Part shown: in pieces, positions 26,341-34,641 of the stretch
Position numbering within the stretch: the first letter of the stretch is position 1
Layout: each line of letters begins with the position of its first letter
Source of the DNA: a virus
IMG/VR virus record: IMGVR_UViG_3300035698_003823
Location: 1-56,167 of that record
Length of the DNA: 56,167 bases
Reading direction: 5' to 3' (one strand)
The notes under the pieces: generated by a model
What the model saw: the letters and a program-made list of their open reading frames with translations, nothing else
Databases searched by the model: none
Told to the model about the DNA's origin: nothing
Made by a program: the position numbers and the translations under genes

Positions 26341-27690
26341 ATGGGTAATCTAAACTTCGACTCCCTTATTGCAGATCCAAGGGCAGAAGTAATTGCAAGA
26401 TGGGACCGCGAAGGTTTCCTGGAAGGTATCGATGAGGGTAGTAAGAAAGCAACTACCGCTATGATCCTCGAAAACCAGTTCTCTTATCTTACTGAGAATG
26501 GTGGTACTTCTATTGCAGATGTATCTGTTATGAAGAAACTTACTATCCCTATGGTTCGTAGGGTATTCCCTGGTCTTATTGCACATGATCTCGTTGCAGT
26601 TCAACCTATGAATGGTCCTGTAGGACTTGCATATGCACTTCGCCGTCACCGTATTTCCGCTAATGGTGGTGTTGAAATTAATGGTGTTAGTTCAGATCCC
26701 GCCGATTCTAACTACCAAGCACCTGCATCTCGTTACTCAAACATCGAGGGTGATGTTGACAAGGCACAACCTAATGGTACTTGGACCGGACCTACATCTG
26801 GATACGCAGGTGAACGTGTTGGTGATGATTCTCGTCTGTTCAACAGTATTGAAAATGGTGGTGGTCCGACTACTTCCGATGCTCAAGAAGTTGGTATCAG
26901 TATCATCTCTAAGGAAATTCGCGCTTGGACTCGTAAACTACGTGCTCGTTTCCCAATCGAAGTACAACAAGATCTTAACGCAATGCACAATGTAGACATC
27001 CGTAGAGAACTTACTGATGTTATGAGTTACGAAATTACTGCTGAAATTGACCAAGAAGTTCTTAGTGCAATCAAGCATCGTGCTCAAGCAGGTGGTGGTT
27101 TCACTTGGACCTACAATAGTACTGCAGATGGTCGTTGGCAGATTGAAAAGTACCGTACTCTCATGACTGCTGTGAACATGGCTGCAAATGAGATTGCTGT
27201 TGCTAACCGTATTGGTGCAGGTAACTTCCTTATTGCATCTCCAAGAGTATGTGCTGTTCTTGAAGCACTTCCTGAGTTTACTATCTGGGAACAGAAAGCA
27301 AGTCTCAATACTTTCGGAACTGCCGCTCCTAACGCTTACATTGGTACTATCGGTCGTTTTAAGGTATACCGTGACATCTTTGCAACTACTGACTACATTG
27401 TAGTAGGATACAAGGGTACTAGTACTAATGATGCAGGTATCGTTTATGCTCCATACGTTCCTGTTATGTTTGACGAAGCGAAGGGTCCTGAATCCTTCCA
27501 CACCCACCTTGGTGTTATGACTCGTTATGCTATTATCTCTAACCTCTTTGGTTCTGAAAACTACTACCGCTACATCACTGTTAACTTCACAGGTGATATC
27601 GCAGATAGTACTGCCGGAAGTCCAGCAGGTGATCCGTTCAGTGACTATGAAACTACTCCACAGAGCGACGGTGCTGAAACTCAGGTGTAA
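26341..27690 (+). CDS. Major capsid protein (T4 gp23-like)
   Basis: A 449-residue HK97-fold capsid protein in the T4 gp23 class. The N-terminal region ends in YLTENG; cleavage after Glu52 would fit the (L/I)xE rule and gp23 maturation. MVRRVFPGLIAHDLVAVQPM and the late FGSENYYRY are typical. ATG 26341, with GGAGG upstream, is preferred to the longer frame from 26293. Codon use is noticeably more GC-rich than in neighbouring genes, as expected for very high expression. Confidence 0.92.
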   Translation: MGNLNFDSLIADPRAEVIARWDREGFLEGIDEGSKKATTAMILENQFSYLTENGGTSIADVSVMKKLTIPMVRRVFPGLIAHDLVAVQPMNGPVGLAYALRRHRISANGGVEINGVSSDPADSNYQAPASRYSNIEGDVDKAQPNGTWTGPTSGYAGERVGDDSRLFNSIENGGGPTTSDAQEVGISIISKEIRAWTRKLRARFPIEVQQDLNAMHNVDIRRELTDVMSYEITAEIDQEVLSAIKHRAQAGGGFTWTYNSTADGRWQIEKYRTLMTAVNMAANEIAVANRIGAGNFLIASPRVCAVLEALPEFTIWEQKASLNTFGTAAPNAYIGTIGRFKVYRDIFATTDYIVVGYKGTSTNDAGIVYAPYVPVMFDEAKGPESFHTHLGVMTRYAIISNLFGSENYYRYITVNFTGDIADSTAGSPAGDPFSDYETTPQSDGAETQV

Positions 27691-27714
27691 CATTAACCTG
27701 AACCACGTAATATC

Positions 27715-27750
27715 AAAGGAGGGAAGATTTATTCTTCTCTCCTTTTTTTT
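27715..27750 (+). terminator. Terminator after major capsid gene
   Basis: AAAGGAGGGAAGA pairs with TCTTCTCTCCTTT across a five-base loop, followed by a run of T. It isolates the capsid transcript from the next genes. Confidence 0.8.
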
Positions 27751-27783
27751 TATATAAATATATCTTATTTTATAGAGTTACAT

Positions 27784-27791
27784 CATAAATA
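27784..27791 (+). promoter_or_regulatory. T4-late-like promoter CATAAATA
   Basis: CATAAATA lies 25 bases before the ATG at 27817, right after the capsid terminator. Confidence 0.65.
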
Positions 27792-27816
27792 TAAATGAAG
27801 ATTTTAGGAGTAAACT

Positions 27817-28083
27817 ATGTCATTAAAACACTTAGAAGCATTCTTGGAAGATGTAGAGAATGATAAAATACCTGGAGGCAAATCAGATAAGGTTTCTATT
27901 AAAGATATTGCTGACAAACATAGTGTCAATATAGAAGTTATTGAAAAACAAATTAAGATGGGTTTGAAAGTAGAAATGGAACACACCACAGATAAAGATA
28001 TTGCAAGAGAAATAACGATGGACCACCTTATGGAGAGTCCATCTTACTATACAGATTTAGAAAAAATGGAAAAAGATTACTAA
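27817..28083 (+). CDS. DUF5661-like late protein with capsid-targeting-like N-terminus
   Basis: An 88-residue protein. Residues 27-85 match the DUF5661 layout: VSIKDIADKHSVNIEVIEKQ, then a MGLKVEMEHT core and HLMESPSYYTDLEKME. The first 15 residues (MSLKHLEAFLEDVEN) match the shared N-terminal signal and contain a possible LxE cleavage site. It is probably packaged in the head. Confidence 0.65.
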   Translation: MSLKHLEAFLEDVENDKIPGGKSDKVSIKDIADKHSVNIEVIEKQIKMGLKVEMEHTTDKDIAREITMDHLMESPSYYTDLEKMEKDY

Positions 28084-28107
28084 TATTTTTTATTTAGGAG
28101 AACTATA

Positions 28108-28701
28108 ATGCGTAAACAAAAAAAGAAGTTGGATACTTTTCTTGAAAGTATGGAAGTTGATTACTACGGAGAAGAAATTAACCCTGCAAAAGAAGCAGTA
28201 TCAAAAGCATTGAAAGATAAAGATGACCTGACAGATGAAGAGTGGGATAAACTTGGAAAACAATACGGTGATACAGTTGTTGGTGATGCTTATGTAGAAC
28301 TCAAAAAAGAAGGTGAATATGAGGGTACTGATGATGTCGATGAAGAAGATGGTGAAGAACCTCTCGACGTAGATGATTCAGAAGAAGAAATTACAGATGA
28401 ACCAGAAGAAGATGACGATGGCGAAGAAGAAAGTATTATCGAAATGGACGAAGCAAAAAGAGCAGTTCAATTCGAAAGAAGACATTATGACTATCTAGTT
28501 GGTCTTCTATCTAAGATCCTTTCTGTCCCTGTTCTTAAATTAACCGAAGGTAAGAAACTTGATGAAGTTGTTAATGTTATCCTTCAAGAACTCGCACCTA
28601 CCAATCCAGGATTTAAGAGAGAAGTATTTGAAACTAAACTAAAGAAAGCATTTAGAGAAACCCTTTCTGCTGTTTCTAGTGCAAAAGAAGATATTAAATA
28701 G
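28108..28701 (+). CDS. Acidic late protein with capsid-targeting-like N-terminus
   Basis: A 197-residue protein with an N-terminal KLDTFLESMEVD, a very acidic middle (about residues 85-115) and a helical C-terminal domain of about 80 residues. Acidic proteins with such leaders behave like prohead core or internal proteins. No named family is recognised. Confidence 0.55.
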   Translation: MRKQKKKLDTFLESMEVDYYGEEINPAKEAVSKALKDKDDLTDEEWDKLGKQYGDTVVGDAYVELKKEGEYEGTDDVDEEDGEEPLDVDDSEEEITDEPEEDDDGEEESIIEMDEAKRAVQFERRHYDYLVGLLSKILSVPVLKLTEGKKLDEVVNVILQELAPTNPGFKREVFETKLKKAFRETLSAVSSAKEDIK

Positions 28702-28713
28702 GAGGAGAATAAA

Positions 28714-29004
28714 ATGTTATCTTTTAACATAACACTTGGTTCCACTGCTTTATCTATTTCTAGTCTAATATATTCTGATTTACCGGAATATCTTTTAACT
28801 ATGGTAGACCAAGAGATTTTTAGAATGAATATTAGTATTTATACTCCAAGTGATAATACAGATGGTGTATCTATAGGCAGTTCTTCCGATCAATCTTTCC
28901 TTATAAATAAAGGCACTTCTGAGTCATTCGATAGAATAAATCTTAATACAGCATATATTCTAGGAACAAATGCAGATTCAATTATTATTATTATAAATGA
29001 TTAA
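28714..29004 (+). CDS. Beta-rich late protein
   Basis: A 96-residue protein rich in Ser, Thr and Ile with alternating hydrophobic strands, typical of small jelly-roll or Ig-like decoration proteins. AGGAGGAGAA precedes the ATG. A terminator follows directly. A capsid or tail decoration role is inferred. Confidence 0.5.
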   Translation: MLSFNITLGSTALSISSLIYSDLPEYLLTMVDQEIFRMNISIYTPSDNTDGVSIGSSSDQSFLINKGTSESFDRINLNTAYILGTNADSIIIIIND

Positions 29005-29040
29005 CTAAAAAAACCCCCTTTAATTAGGGGGTTTTCTTTT
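29005..29040. terminator. Bidirectional terminator
   Basis: AAAACCCCC and GGGGGTTTT form a GC-rich hairpin flanked by A-run and T-run, so it works on both strands. It separates the late rightward block from the leftward GIY-YIG gene. Confidence 0.85.
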
Positions 29041-29056
29041 AGAAGTCTTGTATTTT

Positions 29057-29695
29057 TTATCTAATACTTTGTATTTCCCATCCGATAAGATTTAATCTTC
29101 CTTGTTTATGGTTTCTTGATTTTGATGATATCTTTGGTATTTTTCCTTTATTGATATAACTAAACAATGAAGAGAAACTTAATTCTTTTTCTTGTGCAAA
29201 TCTTTTAAGTTTCCCATGTATATTATATACATTACCTATTGGATCAATAATTTTAAATTCCCTTGCGTGGGTATTATTCTTACCCGAATGTGCTTTTTTC
29301 ATAGATTTTTTATGTCTCACTATCTGATCCTCAGAAAAAAACTCACTCATACACTTACCTTTTCTTTTTGAAGATGGATTATCATCTCCATAATAAACTG
29401 GAAATTTACCACCACCTTCAGTCATATTATATCCATTGTCTATAGAATCGAACATTTCAATAAATTTTTGTTCCATCGTTAAAAGAGTATAATATTTATC
29501 TTCAGATTCAAATAATATCTCCTTTGTAAAATTATTCCATCCATATTTTCTAATAGAATTATATAACTTATAATTATCTTTACCAGATAATGAGTTTGAT
29601 TTATGTGTACTCATTCTACTTTTAAAATTATTAGTAAATCCAATATAACATTTATTATTTATATTATTTGTAATCTTATAGATATAGAATTTCAT
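29057..29695 (-). CDS. GIY-YIG homing endonuclease
   Basis: A 212-residue protein. FYIYKITN and CYIGFT are the GIY and YIG strands, with a catalytic Arg in SRMSTHK and Glu in MEQKFIEMF. The middle and C-terminal parts (HSGKNN.., FAQEKELSFSSLFSYI) look like NUMOD-type DNA-binding modules of phage homing enzymes. It would cut intron- or gene-less alleles in co-infecting phages. Confidence 0.85.
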   Translation of the reverse strand: MKFYIYKITNNINNKCYIGFTNNFKSRMSTHKSNSLSGKDNYKLYNSIRKYGWNNFTKEILFESEDKYYTLLTMEQKFIEMFDSIDNGYNMTEGGGKFPVYYGDDNPSSKRKGKCMSEFFSEDQIVRHKKSMKKAHSGKNNTHAREFKIIDPIGNVYNIHGKLKRFAQEKELSFSSLFSYINKGKIPKISSKSRNHKQGRLNLIGWEIQSIR

Positions 29696-29772
29696 AATTA
29701 CTCCTTTGTAAAAAGTCTTTGTAATTATTTATGCAAACTAAATCCAACAAGAATGATTTTTTTATAAATTAT

Positions 29773-30627
29773 TTAAAAATCTTTAATTTTATCTATAAGA
29801 TTATTCAATTCATTTTCTTTTAAATAATCTAAAATATTATCTCTGTTCTTATTATGTTGTTTTCTACAATTATAAATTATATCATTCTTTAATATTTCTG
29901 GAGTTAGAGAAAGATCAATAAGAGTTCTATTCCTATTAAATTTTTCTCGATGTTCTTCTGGTATTCCATTCTCAAACCATTTACGAACCTTTGTTTTTCT
30001 GATAGGTTTTTGACGTTTCCCATCAGTAACAAAAACATCATCATCTGAAAGTATATTTGGGATACCATCTCCACTATCTCCTGTTACAATCTTCTCAAAA
30101 AGAGCATATTCTGGTTCTTTTTCTTCTAAGAATTCTTTTTTAACAGGTGAGTATAATTTAACATTAGGATATTTAAGTAGATTCTTAAAATCAGAATCTC
30201 CACTAAGAATAAAAATCTTATCTATCTTAGTGTTAAACTCATGCACAATCGTCCCTATAATGTCATCTGCTTCTGCTCCTGGGACTTCAATAAATCGATA
30301 GGGGAAGATTGTCTCTAATTCTCCTTTAATAATATTAAACATTCCGAAAATCTTATCCCAATCGGTACTACTGGATTCTCTCTTGATCTTACGTCTTTCC
30401 TTATAATGACTAAACTCTCTGTCTCTCCAATTATCCTTTGAGTCAACACAAACAACAATCTCTCCCCACTCTTCCAGAAGTTTACTACGGTAACTCCTGA
30501 TAGAATTTAGAATCATATGCCTGATAATATTTTCAAATTCTTTATCAGACTGATCTTTAAAATCAGGTTTAGATAAAGCAACATGTAAGTTACTAAAAAA
30601 TATCTGAGATAGGTCCATCAATATCAT
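29773..30627 (-). CDS. T4 RNase H-like 5'-3' nuclease (FEN family)
   Basis: A 284-residue protein with acidic metal-binding motifs: LMDLSQ at the start, VCVDSKDNWR, GAEADDIIG, LSGDSDF and GDSGDGIPN (helix-hairpin-helix entry). This is the FEN/RNase H set of T4. It would remove RNA primers from Okazaki fragments. It overlaps the next gene by four bases. Confidence 0.85.
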   Translation of the reverse strand: MILMDLSQIFFSNLHVALSKPDFKDQSDKEFENIIRHMILNSIRSYRSKLLEEWGEIVVCVDSKDNWRDREFSHYKERRKIKRESSSTDWDKIFGMFNIIKGELETIFPYRFIEVPGAEADDIIGTIVHEFNTKIDKIFILSGDSDFKNLLKYPNVKLYSPVKKEFLEEKEPEYALFEKIVTGDSGDGIPNILSDDDVFVTDGKRQKPIRKTKVRKWFENGIPEEHREKFNRNRTLIDLSLTPEILKNDIIYNCRKQHNKNRDNILDYLKENELNNLIDKIKDF

Positions 30628-30845
30628 AGTTGACTCCGATTAAATAATTTTCTATTGACAAGTTTTTCTATAATTTCACAAGCATTAATACTTAAATATT
30701 CTGGTCTTATCTTATACATAACTTCTTGTTTTCTGACTTCATTTACAAATTGCTCAATAGCATCCCATATTGTATCTGCTTCTATGAGTTTAGTAAATAT
30801 AATAGGTTCTGGATCAGTAACGTCAATGTCTACTTTAAATCTCAT
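30624..30845 (-). CDS. Small hypothetical protein
   Basis: A 73-residue protein with an N-terminal beta strand (MRFKVDIDVTDPE) and a helix IWDAIEQFVNEV, a pattern common in small phage alpha/beta proteins. It overlaps both neighbours, indicating coupled translation with RNase H. Confidence 0.55.
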   Translation of the reverse strand: MRFKVDIDVTDPEPIIFTKLIEADTIWDAIEQFVNEVRKQEVMYKIRPEYLSINACEIIEKLVNRKLFNRSQL

Positions 30846-30990
30846 TTTTTACCCTCAACATCTTATTTTGTTCCATGATCTGATCTACCAAACCTGAGTA
30901 ATACTTATACCTCTCATCTGAAGATTCAGGAGCATTCTCATAGACAACACATAGAACTTCTTTTGGTGGTAAGTATATAATTTTATTCAT
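30835..30990 (-). CDS. Small hypothetical protein (51 aa)
   Basis: A 51-residue frame starting MNKIIYLPPKEVLCVV and overlapping the following start by 11 bases. It fills the space between two clear leftward genes. No family is recognised. Confidence 0.5.
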   Translation of the reverse strand: MNKIIYLPPKEVLCVVYENAPESSDERYKYYSGLVDQIMEQNKMLRVKNEI

Positions 30991-31198
30991 AATCATTCTC
31001 TTTTATATAACTTGGTTTTTTATAATCAGTCTTGAATGTAATATTACACTCATTACATATATTTCTATTATAACTTTTACCTTCACGTTTTACAATTAAA
31101 TTATGGTTATTCTTTTTACATTTTTTTATAATGTCTGGAAATTCCATATACTTATTTATATATCCAAGATCTTTTAATTTAATCTTCATCATCTTCAT
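30983..31198 (-). CDS. Small protein with Cys pair
   Basis: A 71-residue basic protein with C...H near residues 27-32 and NICNEC near 47-52, possibly one zinc site. It overlaps both neighbours. The role is unknown. Confidence 0.5.
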   Translation of the reverse strand: MKMMKIKLKDLGYINKYMEFPDIIKKCKKNNHNLIVKREGKSYNRNICNECNITFKTDYKKPSYIKENDYE

Positions 31199-31436
31199 CC
31201 ATTAGATCATTGATAATTTCGTTAAGTTCCCCATCACTAAGATAGTCTATTTCTGATTCAATTGATTCTTCTTCAAACGATTCGAAGTCTTCAAAGGTTA
31301 GAAGTTTCTCGCCACGGATTTTTGTCATTCTTGCTTCAAGTAATTCAACAGGAATATTAAACAACATTGATAACAATCCAAGTGATTCTTCTTCAGTTGA
31401 TTCATCTACAAACTCTTCAAATTCTTTATCATTCAT
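31179..31436 (-). CDS. Very acidic small protein
   Basis: An 85-residue protein rich in Glu and Asp, ending DLMDEDDED. Highly acidic phage early proteins often mimic DNA or bind host proteins; nothing more specific can be said. Confidence 0.5.
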   Translation of the reverse strand: MNDKEFEEFVDESTEEESLGLLSMLFNIPVELLEARMTKIRGEKLLTFEDFESFEEESIESEIDYLSDGELNEIINDLMDEDDED

Positions 31437-31444
31437 AATTTCTC

Positions 31445-31987
31445 CTATGCCACTTTTTCAGACTGAAGACAAACTGCTGAAGAAATCGCTTCTTCTCTAC
31501 AATTTTCAAGTCCATAAAATCCCCAACAAGAATCCTCAATATCACCTTCTGAAGATTCAACAATGTATCCAAAAACACTCCCATTCAAATACTTAGAAAA
31601 AGTATCAACTTCACAAATTAGATTATCTTCAACTCTCTTAAGGAGTTTCTTAGAAATACGCTTAACACCCCATTCTTTTCTAATATCTTCCCTACTTACA
31701 TAAATGATACTAGACTGACCAGAATCAAACCGACAACTAAACCCAGTAGTATTCATAGAGATTCCAGAATGATCATACATGTAAACTGGTAGACAAATAT
31801 AATCTGGATCATTAAAGATTGCTTCCATCTCTTCTGTATCCATTCCCTCATCTCCACATTCTTGTCGAGAATGTGATGCGTATGTGATAGTTCCAAGGTT
31901 ATCCATTTCCCGTGGAGAAGATGGAGCGAAATCATATTGCAACTTTATTATTAATTCACCAACGTTAAGAATTTCAATACTATCCAT
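31445..31987 (-). CDS. Hypothetical early protein (180 aa)
   Basis: A 180-residue protein with ...CLPVYMYDHSGISMNT and DSCWGFYGLENC, patterns I recall from hypothetical proteins of unrelated large phages. There are no catalytic residues I can place. Confidence 0.6.
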   Translation of the reverse strand: MDSIEILNVGELIIKLQYDFAPSSPREMDNLGTITYASHSRQECGDEGMDTEEMEAIFNDPDYICLPVYMYDHSGISMNTTGFSCRFDSGQSSIIYVSREDIRKEWGVKRISKKLLKRVEDNLICEVDTFSKYLNGSVFGYIVESSEGDIEDSCWGFYGLENCREEAISSAVCLQSEKVA

Positions 31988-32003
31988 TTTTGCTTATCCT
32001 TAT

Positions 32004-32174
32004 TTAAATTAAATCAAAGATTTTTGAAAACTCAGACACACATTTTACACTACAACAGAAATCACTGGTTGCCCCGACTGAACTATGATGTTTAACTTTT
32101 ATTTCGAAAGCACCCACCTTAGTATAGTTTTCAATGGTAGGAATCTTATCTACCAATAATATTCCGGCATTCAT
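32004..32174 (-). CDS. Small hypothetical protein (56 aa)
   Basis: A 56-residue frame starting MNAGILLVDKIP, whose ATG overlaps the end of the next upstream gene. It has three Cys near the C-terminus. It was called by open frame and position; there is no clear ribosome site, so coupling is assumed. Confidence 0.4.
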   Translation of the reverse strand: MNAGILLVDKIPTIENYTKVGAFEIKVKHHSSVGATSDFCCSVKCVSEFSKIFDLI

Positions 32175-32322
32175 ACAAAATATCTTTTAAAATTCTGGAT
32201 GTTACTTTTATTCTTTCCTGATCCTTTTCCACCATTGAAATAATACATAAACATTGGGCATGAGTAGGTTTACCTTCTAATGTCTTAATGTATAACTCAA
32301 TATCTTTAACTATACTATGCAT
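32146..32322 (-). CDS. Small hypothetical protein
   Basis: A 58-residue helical protein starting MHSIVKDIELYI. AGGAAGG upstream supports this ATG over a TTG-initiated longer frame. Confidence 0.5.
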   Translation of the reverse strand: MHSIVKDIELYIKTLEGKPTHAQCLCIISMVEKDQERIKVTSRILKDILYECRNIIGR

Positions 32323-32323
32323 A

Positions 32324-32452
32324 TTATTGTACCTTCCTGAAAACAACTCTTAACGTGTACCTTGAAATTTCACACATCCAGAAACCCCAACCCTTATATT
32401 CTGGAAATTCAATTAGTGTTTCGTCTATTTCACCATCAGTAAAATCATTCAT
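32324..32452 (-). CDS. Small hypothetical protein (42 aa)
   Basis: A 42-residue frame starting MNDFTDGEIDETLIEF. The middle has YKGWGFWMCEI. It fits exactly between two leftward genes. Confidence 0.45.
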   Translation of the reverse strand: MNDFTDGEIDETLIEFPEYKGWGFWMCEISRYTLRVVFRKVQ

Positions 32453-32460
32453 TTTATTAT

Positions 32461-32721
32461 TCATTTAATGTAATAATGAACTCTGGATTGGTCTGGGAAT
32501 ACATTACCTTCATCATTTTTCCCATAGATAATTCCAGGTTCTACACCTTCCGGAAGTTCATTAGAACAAAGGTATCGAAAACCTGCATAGTTGTCTGTTG
32601 AATGTAAAACAGACTCTAGAAGACTATTAGCACCTCTACGGGTTCCCTTGTCTCCACCAAAAAACTTATTCCTACCGTTCACAATTTCAACAAGATCAGC
32701 AACCTTAAACGTCTTCTTCAT
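32461..32721 (-). CDS. Conserved-looking early protein
   Basis: An 86-residue protein starting MKKTFKVADLVEIVNGRN, with AGGAGTAAGAAAG upstream. The FKVADLVEIVN opening followed by RRGANSLLESVL resembles small phage early proteins of unknown role. It is first after the early promoter at 32767. Confidence 0.6.
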   Translation of the reverse strand: MKKTFKVADLVEIVNGRNKFFGGDKGTRRGANSLLESVLHSTDNYAGFRYLCSNELPEGVEPGIIYGKNDEGNVFPDQSRVHYYIK

Positions 32722-32766
32722 CTTTCTTACTCCTGTCTTAGTCTCTGTCTCAATCTTTATATACAT

Positions 32767-32795
32767 ATTATAACATAGATCGGGCGGGAAGTCAA
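32767..32795 (-). promoter_or_regulatory. Sigma70-like early promoter
   Basis: On the minus strand TTGACT and TATAAT are 17 bases apart. The shared ATATAAAGATTGAGACAGAG leader follows, and AATAAGAATT lies upstream. Confidence 0.85.
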
Positions 32796-32810
32796 CAATA
32801 AAAATAAGAA

Positions 32811-32990
32811 TTAATCTTCTTTCTTTTTAGTAAACCTTTTTAATTCACTAGCAAAACAAGTAGGACAATATCCATGAGTATGAATAAAGTAATGATCTAT
32901 ATTGTCAAAGTAATCTGAAGGTACTTCTTTATATTCTCCTTCAATCAGGACCTTCTTACAGTAACAACATTCTTTAATTGTTTCTACCAT
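32811..32990 (-). CDS. Zinc-ribbon protein (59 aa)
   Basis: A 59-residue frame starting MVETIKECCYCKKVL and containing HGYCPTCF, a two-knuckle zinc ribbon with the YCP.C ending seen in many signalling zinc ribbons. The promoter at 33023 lies just upstream. Confidence 0.6.
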   Translation of the reverse strand: MVETIKECCYCKKVLIEGEYKEVPSDYFDNIDHYFIHTHGYCPTCFASELKRFTKKKED

Positions 32991-33022
32991 TTCCTGTTCC
33001 TTTCCTCATTTCTCATACCTTA

Positions 33023-33051
33023 AGTATAACAGAAAACAGGGGATTAGTCAA
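33023..33051 (-). promoter_or_regulatory. Sigma70-like early promoter
   Basis: On the minus strand TTGACT and TATACT are 17 bases apart, with AGATAAGAATT upstream. It drives the zinc-ribbon gene at 32990. Confidence 0.8.
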
Positions 33052-33086
33052 CAATAAAGATAAGAATTCCTTATCTTTTTCACAAA

Positions 33087-33097
33087 TAGTCATAAGT
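33087..33097. repeat. TAGTCATAAGT motif
   Basis: The 11-mer lies 36 bases upstream of the -35 box at 33051, the same spacing as at 13228. Confidence 0.5.
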
Positions 33098-33206
33098 TAT
33101 TATTGGTATTGTGTTTATATAATAAAATAAAACTTCTTCAAGATTGCTTACTTTATACCTTTATGTAAGGGATGAAAATTATTTTCATTTATTTTCAAGA
33201 AAGTTG

Positions 33207-33234
33207 TTGATTTTCCGGAAAGTTCTGCTATACT
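33207..33234 (+). promoter_or_regulatory. Sigma70-like promoter
   Basis: TTGATT and TATACT are 16 bases apart, with a TTCCGGAA palindrome in the spacer. It drives the PQ-loop gene and probably the tmRNA region. Confidence 0.65.
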
Positions 33235-33264
33235 ATATTACAGTCAACTTAAACGGAGATCAAA

Positions 33265-33540
33265 ATGTTAGAGATTATGGGTTGGGTAGGTTCAATACTT
33301 TTTGCCTCTTGTGCTATACCTCAATGTTGGAAGACTTGGAAAACAAAGAGAGCAGATGATATATCTTCAATGTTCCTTGGCATGTGGTTTTTTGGTGAGA
33401 TATTTACATTCTTTTATGTTCTGTTGAAAAATATTGAGGTTAATGTATTCCAATATCCTCTTTTAGGAAATTATATTTTTAATTTTATATTGTTGTGCTT
33501 TCTTATTTATGCTAAATTGTCTTACAAGGAGAAGATATGA
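33265..33540 (+). CDS. PQ-loop / SemiSWEET-like membrane transporter
   Basis: A 91-residue protein with three membrane segments (about residues 5-20, 38-56 and 67-84). CAIPQCWKTWKTKRADDIS is a PQ-loop signature, and the single three-helix unit matches bacterial SemiSWEETs, which dimerise to move small sugars. It would sit in the host inner membrane. Start: AACGGAGATCAAAATG. Confidence 0.75.
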   Translation: MLEIMGWVGSILFASCAIPQCWKTWKTKRADDISSMFLGMWFFGEIFTFFYVLLKNIEVNVFQYPLLGNYIFNFILLCFLIYAKLSYKEKI

Positions 33541-33818
33541 ATATTAATAGAGATAAACTTTTGGATAGTGTACATGAGGCAGATTTTGGTGCTGTAGAAG
33601 TTATTATGCTTTTTAAGAATTTTAATGATTTGAAGTGGTCTTTTTCTTATATGTGTTCTATTGCTAGGGACATGGAGTATGAAAATATTATTATTAATGG
33701 GTTCACCACCCTAAATATTAATGGAACAATTTATAATTTCTTTACTACTGAGTCTGAAAGTTATAAAAATGGGTTTGCAGGATTCGTTGATCCTATAATG
33801 TATGAATTTATAGAATAA
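33537..33818 (+). CDS. Hypothetical protein (93 aa)
   Basis: A 93-residue protein whose ATG overlaps the transporter stop by four bases, so the two are co-translated. It has a mixed alpha/beta profile and no recognised family. Confidence 0.6.
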   Translation: MNINRDKLLDSVHEADFGAVEVIMLFKNFNDLKWSFSYMCSIARDMEYENIIINGFTTLNINGTIYNFFTTESESYKNGFAGFVDPIMYEFIE

Positions 33819-33921
33819 AAATAGATTTATTATTTTATGGTGTATGGTTACCTATTTATTATTAAAGTTCACTGAGAGCGAAGGAACCTGTCTAATTTAA
33901 GAGATTTATAGAGAGTCGTAG

Positions 33922-34281
33922 ATGTATACACTAGACAAAGACATAGGTAAGATACTTTATATTATAGACAATATAGATACAGGAAAATTTGGTATTTATA
34001 TTCCTAAGAATCCAGATACATTAGATAACGTTATAAATGTTGATTATGATATAACTCTGTTATCTCTTCAGATGTTTACAGATGGATTATTAAATAAACC
34101 TATACGTAAAATATGTAACTTATCAGCAATGTTACTTGAAAGTTACGATAGTGAAGATTACAGAATAGAATATAACTCATTTTTGTTGGAACGTGTATTC
34201 AGAAACAAGAACAAACTGACAGAAGATTTTTTAAATATTTTTATTGATTTGTTATATAAAGAAATTTATGGGGGTGAATAG
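33922..34281 (+). CDS. Hypothetical protein overlapping tmRNA 5' end
   Basis: A 119-residue protein. Its last four codons, including the TAG stop, are the first 12 bases of the tmRNA. It is helical in its second half. No family is recognised; the start has only a weak ribosome site. Confidence 0.55.
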   Translation: MYTLDKDIGKILYIIDNIDTGKFGIYIPKNPDTLDNVINVDYDITLLSLQMFTDGLLNKPIRKICNLSAMLLESYDSEDYRIEYNSFLLERVFRNKNKLTEDFLNIFIDLLYKEIYGGE

Positions 34282-34627
34282 GTATCGACTAGATGATGAA
34301 GAATAGAACTGCATGGAGAGGTTGATCGTAGGGACTCTTTAAAATACGATTAGAACAACAATTGCAAATACATACGCAATAGCGGCGTAGAAGTCGCACT
34401 GAAATTGACAAGGTAATAGCGTAGTCAAGATTAGGTTCATTACTCTATTTGACAAACCTGCAAAGACGGGTTGACTCTCAGGAAAGTGACTGAGCGTTTG
34501 GGGAATATCGAATAAAACCCAGAGGTAAGTCGGAACTACCAAGATCCAGAAATTTCCGGACAACCATGTAGATGTTTTATTTAGACTTATTTTAGGACTG
34601 GACTTTCGAATGTCCACACCTCCACCA
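34270..34627 (+). ncRNA. ssrA: Transfer-messenger RNA (tmRNA)
   Basis: A 358-base tmRNA. The 5' end GGGGGTG pairs with CACCTCC before A-CCA, with a G3-U70 wobble, the alanine identity element. The 5' segment GGTATCGACT matches the tmRNA consensus. At 34364-34390 the tag frame GCA AAT ACA TAC GCA ATA GCG GCG TAG encodes ANTYAIAA, close to the usual ...YALAA degron. It would rescue host ribosomes stalled on phage mRNA and tag products for ClpXP-type proteases. Confidence 0.93.
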
Positions 34628-34641
34628 TTTTAGGAGAGAAC

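Noticed and set aside
26938-27693. 251-residue frame on the minus strand inside the major capsid gene
   Set aside because: It is a shadow of the highly biased codon use of the capsid gene; no ribosome site or protein-like motif.
29057-29695. Group I intron associated with the GIY-YIG gene
   Set aside because: The gene lies between terminator and RNase H on the minus strand with no interrupted gene around it, so it is free-standing.
33144-33359. 71-residue plus-strand frame
   Set aside because: It overlaps the promoter and first third of the PQ-loop gene in another frame and lacks a ribosome site.
34339-34617. 92-residue frame on the minus strand
   Set aside because: It lies entirely within the tmRNA gene, whose structure and tag explain the sequence.
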